64,000 nucleotides of DNA from Actinomycetota bacterium (GTDB lineage: Bacteria; Actinomycetota; Actinomycetes; Actinomycetales; Dermatophilaceae). The translations under genes were made by a program, and so were the position numbers. The stretch is taken from the NCBI GenBank assembly GCA_020161845.1, contig JAIUNK010000014.1, positions 1-64,000 on the forward strand. The letters run 5' to 3'. The notes under the pieces were generated by a model. The model was not told the DNA's origin and did not search any database. It was given only the letters and a program-made list of their open reading frames with translations. Shown here one piece after another: positions 52,435 through 64,000 of this stretch (position 1 is the stretch's first letter; each line of letters starts with the position of its first letter).

Positions 52435-53457
52435 ATGAAGATCCTGGTCACCGGCACCGACGGCTACATCGGTTGCCTGTTGGCGCCCATGTTGCAGGAT
52501 GCCGGCCACGAGGTCGTCGCCGTCGACACCGGCTATTACAAGAACGGCTGGCTCTACAACGGGCTGCGCAGCGCTCCGATCACCCTCGCCAAGGACATGC
52601 GGCTGCTGACCGAAGCGGACTTCGAGGGCGTCGACGCGGTCGTGGCGATGGCCGAGCTGTCCAACGACCCGGTCGGCGACCTGGTCGGGCCGATCACCTA
52701 CGAGATCAACCACCTGGGCAGCGCGCACGTCGCCAAGACCGCCAAGGCGGCGGGCGTGGAGCGGTTCGTCTACATGAGCTCCTGCTCGGTATACGGCGTG
52801 GCCGACGGCACCGTCGATGAGACCAGCGACGTCAACCCGCAAACGGCATACGGCAAGTGCAAGTACCTGACCGAGCAGGACCTCTGGGAGCTGGCCGACG
52901 ACAATTTCCACCCGGTCGCGCTGCGCAACGCCACCGCCTTCGGTGCTAGCCCTAGGCAGCGCTTCGACATCGTGCTCAACAACCTGTCGGGCCTGGCCTA
53001 CACGACCGGGGTCATCGCGATGACCAGCGACGGTACGCCGTGGCGGCCCATGGCCCACGCCCTCGACCTGTGCAAGGGGATCACGCTCATGCTCGACGCC
53101 CCGGTGGAGAAGATCCACGCCCAGGCGTTCAACTCGGGCAGCAATGACAACAACTACACGGTGCGTGAGATCGCCGAGACCGTGGCGAACGAGTTCACCG
53201 GCTGCCAGCTGTCGTTCGGGGCGCCGGGCGCGGACAACCGGTCCTACAAGGTCAACTTCGACAAGATCGCCGACCTCGGTTTCACCTGCGACTGGGACCT
53301 GGCCAAGGGCGCCAAGCAGCTCCACGAGGTCTTCGACGCGATCCAGCTGGACGAGGCGACGTTCACCGGCCGGGGGCACACCCGCCTCAAGCAGATTGAA
53401 TGGCTGCTGCAGACGGGTCAGGTGGACGAGAAGCTGTTCTGGAAGCGGGAGTGGTGA
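52435..53457 (+). CDS. NAD-dependent epimerase/dehydratase (extended SDR)
   Basis: A 340-residue extended short-chain dehydrogenase acting on a nucleotide sugar. The NAD loop GTDGYIG is at residues 7-13; the catalytic set is Ser/Ser in MSSCSVYG and the Tyr-x-x-x-Lys of TAYGKCK (about 138-145). The C-terminal substrate domain has FGASPRQRFDIVLNNL and PWRPMAHALDLCKGI. In this position it could be a 4,6-dehydratase, epimerase or reductase acting on CDP-glucose-derived sugars; the exact reaction cannot be read from sequence. It begins 1 bp after rfbF and is followed 2 bp later by the RmlC-like gene. Confidence 0.85.
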   Translation: MKILVTGTDGYIGCLLAPMLQDAGHEVVAVDTGYYKNGWLYNGLRSAPITLAKDMRLLTEADFEGVDAVVAMAELSNDPVGDLVGPITYEINHLGSAHVAKTAKAAGVERFVYMSSCSVYGVADGTVDETSDVNPQTAYGKCKYLTEQDLWELADDNFHPVALRNATAFGASPRQRFDIVLNNLSGLAYTTGVIAMTSDGTPWRPMAHALDLCKGITLMLDAPVEKIHAQAFNSGSNDNNYTVREIAETVANEFTGCQLSFGAPGADNRSYKVNFDKIADLGFTCDWDLAKGAKQLHEVFDAIQLDEATFTGRGHTRLKQIEWLLQTGQVDEKLFWKREW

Positions 53458-53459
53458 GC

Positions 53460-54002
53460 ATGGAGTTTACGAAGACCGCCGTCGACGGGTGCTGGATCAT
53501 CGACATCAAGCCGTTCGAGGACGCCCGCGGCGGATTCGCCCGCACCTTCTGTGTGGACGAGTTCGCCCAGCACGGCATCCCGACCGAGGTCATGCAGGCC
53601 AACATGAGCTGGAACCACAAGGCCGGCACCATGCGCGGGATGCACCGTCAGATCGCGCCCGCGGCCGAGGGCAAGCTGGTCCGCTGCATCCGCGGCACGA
53701 TCGTCGACTGCTGCCTGGATCTGCGCGAGGACAGCCCGACGTTCGGCGAGCACGTCATGGTCGAGCTCTCGGCCGAGAATCATCGGGCGCTGTGGATCCC
53801 GCCGTACTGCGGGCACGGCTATCTCACGATGACCGACGACACCGAGGTGACCTACCAGGTGTCCGGCATGTACAGCCCGCAGCACGAGCGCGGGCAGCGG
53901 TACGACGACCCGGCGTTCGGCCTGCAGTGGCCGCGCAGCATCGAGGTCGTCTCCGAGAAGGACATGGCCTGGCCGGACTGGGACGGAAAGAAGATCAAGT
54001 GA
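53460..54002 (+). CDS. dTDP-4-dehydrorhamnose 3,5-epimerase-like cupin
   Basis: A 180-residue RmlC-family cupin that epimerises C3 and/or C5 of 4-keto nucleotide sugars. Conserved parts are FEDARGGFARTFC near the start, MRGMHRQ (catalytic-type His), GKLVRCIRGTIVDCCLDLR and IPPYCGHGYLTM with VTYQVSGMYSP. Because the operon begins with a cytidylyltransferase, the substrate is more likely CDP-linked than dTDP-linked. ATG 53460 is used; its stop overlaps the next GTG (GTGA). Confidence 0.86.
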   Translation: MEFTKTAVDGCWIIDIKPFEDARGGFARTFCVDEFAQHGIPTEVMQANMSWNHKAGTMRGMHRQIAPAAEGKLVRCIRGTIVDCCLDLREDSPTFGEHVMVELSAENHRALWIPPYCGHGYLTMTDDTEVTYQVSGMYSPQHERGQRYDDPAFGLQWPRSIEVVSEKDMAWPDWDGKKIK

Positions 54003-55315
54003 TCATCGTCGACGACCTGCTGGCGCAGCGCGAGGCGCAGGGCAACCCGGTGCGCGTCGGGATCGCCGGCCCCGGGTTCATGGCCAAGGGCCTGATCAAC
54101 CACATCCTCAACACCAAGCCCGGCATGGAGGTGGCGTGCGTCTATGCGCGCACCCCCGACAAGGGCGTCGCGGCGCTGGCGACCGCCGGCCGCGAGGGTG
54201 ACCTGGTGGCCGTCGTGGCCGACGCCGCAGGCGTCGACGCGATCGTCGCCCAGGGCGGCACCGCCGTCACGAGCAACCACGAGGCGATGACGCAGGCGAG
54301 CTGTGTCGACGTCATCATCGACTGCACGGGCGCCGTCGAGTTCGGCTGCGTGCTCGCGCTGGCGACGCTTGCTGCCGGCAAGCACCTGGTCCTGATGAAC
54401 GCCGAGGTCGACGCGACGGTCGGCACCATCCTCAACGCGAAGTTCGAGGACGCCGGCCTGGTCTACACCGGCTGCGACGGTGACCAGCCGGGCGTGCAGA
54501 TGAACCTCATCCGGTTCGTCCGAGGCCTCGGCCTGACGCCGATGGTGGCAGGCAACATCAAGGGCCTGCAGGACCCCTATCGCAACCCCACCACCCAGGA
54601 GGGGTTCGCCAAGCAGTGGGGCCAGGACCCGCACATGGTCACCTCCTTCGCCGACGGGACCAAGGTGTCCGTCGAGCAGGCGCTGGTCGCCAACGCCGCC
54701 GGGCTGTCGGTCACCAAGCGGGGCTGCGAGCAGCGCGATCACCGCGGGCACATCGACGAGCTCACCGGCATGTACGACGTCGAGCAGCTCAAGGAGATCG
54801 GCGGCACGGTCGACTATGTGGTGGGCAGCCAGCCCGGCCCGGGCGTCTACGTCCTGGCCACCCACGACGACCCCAAGCAGCAGCACTACCTCAACCTCTA
54901 CAAGCTGGGGCAGGGCCCGCTGTACTCCTTCTACACGCCCTATCACCTGTGCCACTTCGAGGTGCCGGACACGGCCGCCCGCGCCGTACTGCTGGGCGAC
55001 GCGACGATCAAGCCGCTGCGCCAGGCGCCCAAGGTCGAGGTCATCACCATCGCCAAGAAGGACCTGGTGGCGGGGGAGCGGCTGGACGCGCTCGGCGGCT
55101 ACATGTACTACGGCGAGTGCGAGAAGGCCGAGGTCACGGCCGCCGAGCGGCTTCTGCCCGTCGGACTCGCGGAGGGCTGCGTCCTCACGCGCGACATCGC
55201 CAAGGACGAGGCGATCGGCTACGACGACGTCGAGGTGCCCGCGGGCCGGCTGGCCGACGAGTTGCGTGCCGAGCAGGATCGGACCTTCCCGCAGCCGGTC
55301 CAGGTGGCGTCGTGA
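53999..55315 (+). CDS. NAD(P)-dependent oxidoreductase with C-terminal SAF domain
   Basis: A 438-residue protein with a homoserine-dehydrogenase-like Rossmann domain at about 15-130 (VRVGIAGPGFMAKGLINHIL, IIDCTGAVEFG, GKHLVLMNAEVDATVG), a central catalytic-type domain (VYTGCDGDQPGVQMNLIRF, AGNIKGLQDPYRNPTT), and a C-terminal SAF-like domain (about 360-430; LPVGLAEGCVLTRDIAKDEAI). This SAF-containing family recurs in surface-sugar clusters, but its reaction is not established to my knowledge. The GTG start overlaps the RmlC-like stop (GTGA), and its own stop overlaps the oxidase start, so stoichiometric co-expression is expected. Confidence 0.78.
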   Translation: MIIVDDLLAQREAQGNPVRVGIAGPGFMAKGLINHILNTKPGMEVACVYARTPDKGVAALATAGREGDLVAVVADAAGVDAIVAQGGTAVTSNHEAMTQASCVDVIIDCTGAVEFGCVLALATLAAGKHLVLMNAEVDATVGTILNAKFEDAGLVYTGCDGDQPGVQMNLIRFVRGLGLTPMVAGNIKGLQDPYRNPTTQEGFAKQWGQDPHMVTSFADGTKVSVEQALVANAAGLSVTKRGCEQRDHRGHIDELTGMYDVEQLKEIGGTVDYVVGSQPGPGVYVLATHDDPKQQHYLNLYKLGQGPLYSFYTPYHLCHFEVPDTAARAVLLGDATIKPLRQAPKVEVITIAKKDLVAGERLDALGGYMYYGECEKAEVTAAERLLPVGLAEGCVLTRDIAKDEAIGYDDVEVPAGRLADELRAEQDRTFPQPVQVAS

Positions 55316-56616
55316 CGACTCGAGCGAGCGCACCGTCTCGGCGATCCGGTGCCGCCGATGCGACCCCGGTCTACGACTACGTCGTGGTCGGCGGCGGCAT
55401 CGTCGGACTGGCCACCGCGATGACCCTGCTCACCGAGCGCCCCGGTGCCTCGGTGCTCGTCGTGGAGAAGGAGAACGACGTCGCGCGGCACCAGACCGGC
55501 CACAACAGCGGCGTCATTCATGCCGGGATCTACTACAAGCCGGGCAGCCTGAAGGCGAAGCTGTGCAAAGAGGGCGCGCAGTGGACCCGAGACTTCTGCG
55601 ACGAGCACGGCATCCCCTATCGCAACACCGGCAAGCTCATCGTCGCCACCAACGACGCCGAGCTGGAGCGGATGCACGCCCTCTACGAGCGGGCGCTCAT
55701 CAACGAACTCGATGTCGAGCTGATCGACGAGGCCGAGCTGCGGCGCCGCGAGCCCAACATCACCGGCGTCGGGGCGATCTTCCTGACCAGCACCGGCATC
55801 GTGAGCTACACGCAGGTCTGCCGGAAGATGGCCGAGGTCATCGAGTCCCGCGGCGGCACGATCCGGCTGGCGACCAAGGTCGTGGCCATCCACGAGTCGC
55901 TCTCCGAGGTCTCGATCGACGTCACGACGACGGACCCGTCCGCGGCCGAGGATCGCGAGCGGCTCTACGCGCGGCAACTCGTCGTGTGCGGCGGCATCCA
56001 GGCCGACCGGCTGGCCCGAATGGCCGGCCTGGACGTCGACTTCCAGATGGTGCCGTTCCGGGGGGAGTACTACCGACTCGACCCCAAGCACAACGACATC
56101 GTCGACACGCTGATCTACCCGGTGCCCGACCCGGAGCTGCCCTTCCTCGGCGTGCACCTGACGCTGATGATGGACGGCGGGGTGACGGTCGGCCCGAACG
56201 CGGTGATGGGGCTGTCCCGGGAGGGCTATCCCAAGTTCTCCCTCAACGTCGCCGACATGGCGAGCTTCGTGCGCTTCCCCGGGTTCTGGAAGGTCGCGAA
56301 GAAACAATTCAAGACCGGCATCGTGGAGCAGAAGAACAGCCTCTACAAGCCCGGCTACCTGCAGCTCGTGCGCAAGTACTGCCCGAAGCTGACGACGGCC
56401 GACCTCACTCCGGAGGAGTGCGGGATTCGGGCCCAGGCGGTCAAGACCGACGGCTCGATGGTTGAGGACTTCCTGTTCTATGACACTCCGCGGATGTTGC
56501 ACGTGTGCAATGCGCCCTCGCCGGCCGCGACCTCGGCGATGCCGATCGCGGCGCTCATCGCGCAGAAGGTGCTCGCCCACGACGCCTCGCCGCAGACCAG
56601 CGAGCTGGCCGGGTAG
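55312..56616 (+). CDS. lhgO: L-2-hydroxyglutarate oxidase-like FAD enzyme (LhgO family)
   Basis: A 434-residue DAO-fold flavoprotein. The FAD loop is YVVVGGGIVGLATAMTLL (about 22-40); RHQTGHNSGVIHAGIYYKPGS is the LhgO/YgaF signature, followed by TGKLIVAT, PFRGEYYRL and PELPFLGVHLTLMMDG. LhgO oxidises L-2-hydroxyglutarate to 2-oxoglutarate, passing electrons to the membrane or oxygen. Here it is translationally coupled to a nucleotide-sugar operon (GTGA overlap), so it may instead oxidise a sugar-derived hydroxyacid, or regenerate 2-oxoglutarate. The GTG start matches the family N-terminus after about 20 extra residues. Confidence 0.87.
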   Translation: MTTRASAPSRRSGAADATPVYDYVVVGGGIVGLATAMTLLTERPGASVLVVEKENDVARHQTGHNSGVIHAGIYYKPGSLKAKLCKEGAQWTRDFCDEHGIPYRNTGKLIVATNDAELERMHALYERALINELDVELIDEAELRRREPNITGVGAIFLTSTGIVSYTQVCRKMAEVIESRGGTIRLATKVVAIHESLSEVSIDVTTTDPSAAEDRERLYARQLVVCGGIQADRLARMAGLDVDFQMVPFRGEYYRLDPKHNDIVDTLIYPVPDPELPFLGVHLTLMMDGGVTVGPNAVMGLSREGYPKFSLNVADMASFVRFPGFWKVAKKQFKTGIVEQKNSLYKPGYLQLVRKYCPKLTTADLTPEECGIRAQAVKTDGSMVEDFLFYDTPRMLHVCNAPSPAATSAMPIAALIAQKVLAHDASPQTSELAG

Positions 56617-56644
56617 TCGCCCGCAGGGGTGACCCCGGCGCCCC

Positions 56645-56677
56645 GAGGGTGCGCGGCGGAATCCGCCGCGCACCCTC
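56645..56677. terminator. Bidirectional terminator between the sugar operon and the glg operon
   Basis: A perfect 15-bp inverted repeat (56645-56659 and 56663-56677) with loop AAT separates the convergent lhgO-like and mak::glgB genes. Confidence 0.8.
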
Positions 56678-56691
56678 AGGCGTTCAGCCGG

Positions 56692-62389
<5,698 letters not shown>

Positions 62390-62392
62390 TCC

Positions 62393-64000
62393 TTAGAACC
62401 TCCGCGCGCTGATGATGTGGATTGGTTCGGTGTCCCGACCAAGCCGGACGAAGGCGTGTTCGCCCCACTGCCAGGACTGGCCGGTGATCAGGTCTTTCGC
62501 GACGAACCCTGTGCCCCAGTCGAAGCCGAGCGACGGCATGTCCAGGTGCACCCAGGTCTCCCGGGTGGTGTGCGGATCGAGGTTGGCGACGACCAGGATG
62601 GTGTCTTCGCGGCCGGCCTGCACCCGCCGCTTGCTGAAGACGAGCACGTTCTCGTCCTCGGCGGAGTGGAAGCGCAGGTTGCGCAACCAGTGCAGCGCGG
62701 GGTGTTCGCGCCGGATCTCGTTGACGCGGCGCAGGTAGTCGGCCATCCACAGCTCGCCAGCCTTGGGGCCGCCGGGCTCGTAGTCGCGCCAACGACGATC
62801 CTTGAACTGGTATTTCTCGTTGTCGATCTGTTCCTCGACGCCGGGCCGCGGGACGGCCTCCAGCAGCTCATAGCCGGCATAGATGCCGTACGTCGGGACC
62901 AGCGTCGCCGCCAGGGCGGCGCGCAGCTTCCACGCGGTGGGGCCGCCGAACTGCATGTACGGCGTGAGGATGTCGTGCGTCGTCGGCCAGAAGCTCGGCC
63001 GCATGTACGCCGCGCTCTCGCCGGCCAGCTCGCGGCAGTATTCCTCGATCTCCCAGCGCTGATTGCGCCACGCGTAATAGGTGTAGCTCTGCTGGAAACC
63101 GACCTTGCCCAGTGCCTTCATCATCGGCGGCTTGGTGAACGCCTCCGCCAGCCAGATGATGTCGGGGTGTGACTTGGCGACGTCGGCGATGATCCACTGC
63201 CAGAACTCGACCGGCTTGGTGTGCGGGTTGTCCACCCGGAACAGCGTCACGCCGTGGTCGATCCACACCTGGATGACCCGGCGGACCTCGGCATAGATGC
63301 CGGCAGGGTCGTTGTCGAAGTTCAGCGGATAGATGTCCTGGTATTTCTTCGGCGGGTTCTCCGCATAGGCGATCGTGCCGTCGGCGCGCGTGGTGAACCA
63401 CTCCGGGTGGGCACTGACCCACGGGTGGTCGGGGGAGCACTGCAGCGCGATGTCGAGCGCCACCTCGAGGCCGTTCTTCCGGGCCTGGGCGACGAAGTAG
63501 TCGAAGTCCTCGAAGGTGCCCAGGGTCGGTTCGATCGCGTCGTGGCCCCCGGCCGCACTGCCGATGGCGTACGGCGAGCCGGGGTCGTCCGGCCCCGCCT
63601 CCAGGGTGTTGTTCGGTCCCTTGCGGTTCGTCGAGCCGATGGGGTGCACCGGGGTGAGATAGACGACATCGAAGCCCATCCCCGCGATGGCGGGCAGCCG
63701 CTGCGCCGCGGTGCGCAGCGTGCCCGTGGTCCAGGTGCCGGTCGCCTCGTCGTAGCGGCAGCCCTCGCTGCGCGGGAAGAACTCATACCAGGCGCCGTAC
63801 AGCGCCCGCTCGCGCTCGACCCGCAACGGGTAGGCCGGCGACGGCGAGACCATCTCCCGCAGCGGGCGATGCTCCAGTTCGGACCGTACGGCGTCGCCGG
63901 TGCCGCCCGACAGCCGCGCCTCGATACCCAACGTGGTGTCCCGCAGCGTGGCCGCCCCGTCGGTCAGCAGCTGCGCCGCGGGTTCGGTGCGCGGCACCGC
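62393..64000 (-). CDS. glgE: Alpha-1,4-glucan:maltose-1-phosphate maltosyltransferase, 5' truncated by window edge
   Basis: GH13_3 enzyme extending alpha-glucan with maltose-1-phosphate. About 535 C-terminal residues are present; with a family length near 670, roughly 130 N-terminal residues lie beyond the window. Key parts are YEFFPRSEG, VYLTPVHPIGSTNRKG, the nucleophile in TLFRVDNPHTKP, the acid in IIWLAEAFTKP and the third acid in FWPTTHDILTPYM. The frame remains open to base 64000. It heads the operon glgE-treS-mak::glgB. Confidence 0.96.
   Translation of the reverse strand, partial: AVPRTEPAAQLLTDGAATLRDTTLGIEARLSGGTGDAVRSELEHRPLREMVSPSPAYPLRVERERALYGAWYEFFPRSEGCRYDEATGTWTTGTLRTAAQRLPAIAGMGFDVVYLTPVHPIGSTNRKGPNNTLEAGPDDPGSPYAIGSAAGGHDAIEPTLGTFEDFDYFVAQARKNGLEVALDIALQCSPDHPWVSAHPEWFTTRADGTIAYAENPPKKYQDIYPLNFDNDPAGIYAEVRRVIQVWIDHGVTLFRVDNPHTKPVEFWQWIIADVAKSHPDIIWLAEAFTKPPMMKALGKVGFQQSYTYYAWRNQRWEIEEYCRELAGESAAYMRPSFWPTTHDILTPYMQFGGPTAWKLRAALAATLVPTYGIYAGYELLEAVPRPGVEEQIDNEKYQFKDRRWRDYEPGGPKAGELWMADYLRRVNEIRREHPALHWLRNLRFHSAEDENVLVFSKRRVQAGREDTILVVANLDPHTTRETWVHLDMPSLGFDWGTGFVAKDLITGQSWQWGEHAFVRLGRDTEPIHIISARRF

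Overview
This is a high-GC chromosomal segment of an actinobacterium, probably of the Micrococcales (Dermatophilaceae/Intrasporangiaceae-like). That placement is inferred from the GC-rich third codon positions, many GTG starts, actinobacterial marker families (NucS, PduO next to atpC, the GlgE pathway) and TANNNT -10 boxes 6-7 nt from start codons. No RNA genes, CRISPR arrays, transposases or phage genes were seen.

Layout. (1) 1-16.9 kb: the 3' part of atpD, a strong terminator, then about 15.2 kb of exopolysaccharide genes (Wzx flippase, Wzy-like polymerase, Wzz-like chain-length protein, WecG/TagA transferase fused to a degenerate sugar transferase, GT2/GT4 enzymes, three hexapeptide acyltransferases, three paralogous secreted proteins of unknown function). 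Only after that come atpC and its usual neighbours, a DUF2550-type gene and the cobalamin adenosyltransferase. The polysaccharide locus therefore splits the ATP synthase gene set between beta and epsilon. (2) 17.6-44.3 kb: a loose ethylmalonyl-CoA/methylmalonyl-CoA module: ecm, a duplicated 3-hydroxyacyl-CoA dehydrogenase, ccr, methylmalonyl-CoA epimerase, thiolase, meaB and a methylmalonyl-CoA mutase large subunit without its B12 domain. Between them lie a GT2 enzyme, a gamma-glutamyltransferase-like protein, a pyruvyl transferase, nucS, an alpha/beta hydrolase, a chemoreceptor, a VapBC-type pair, two GNAT enzymes and an FtsX-type ABC exporter with a MarR regulator. (3) 44.5-51.3 kb: a membrane protein/lipoprotein pair, a thioredoxin-fold TPR protein, a degenerate P-loop protein coupled to pgm, a MerR regulator and a membrane acyltransferase. 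(4) 51.5-56.6 kb: a tightly coupled sugar-nucleotide operon (rfbF, SDR epimerase, RmlC-like epimerase, SAF-type oxidoreductase, LhgO-like oxidase) preceded by a possible leader ORF. (5) 56.7-64 kb: the GlgE alpha-glucan operon glgE-treS-mak::glgB, with maltokinase and branching enzyme in one reading frame.

How it fits together. Crotonyl-CoA carboxylase/reductase, ethylmalonyl-CoA mutase, epimerase, methylmalonyl-CoA mutase, MeaB and the B12 adenosyltransferase serve acetyl-CoA assimilation and C4/C5 acyl-CoA interconversion. Thiolase and 3-hydroxyacyl-CoA dehydrogenase feed that route. Pgm supplies glucose-1-phosphate to nucleotide sugars, and the GlgE operon makes alpha-glucan from trehalose/maltose-1-phosphate. 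The best leads are the split atp locus with its three secreted paralogs, the asymmetric ABC ATPase pair, the palindrome covering the -10 box of the mutase gene, the unusual sugar operon and the Mak-GlgB fusion.
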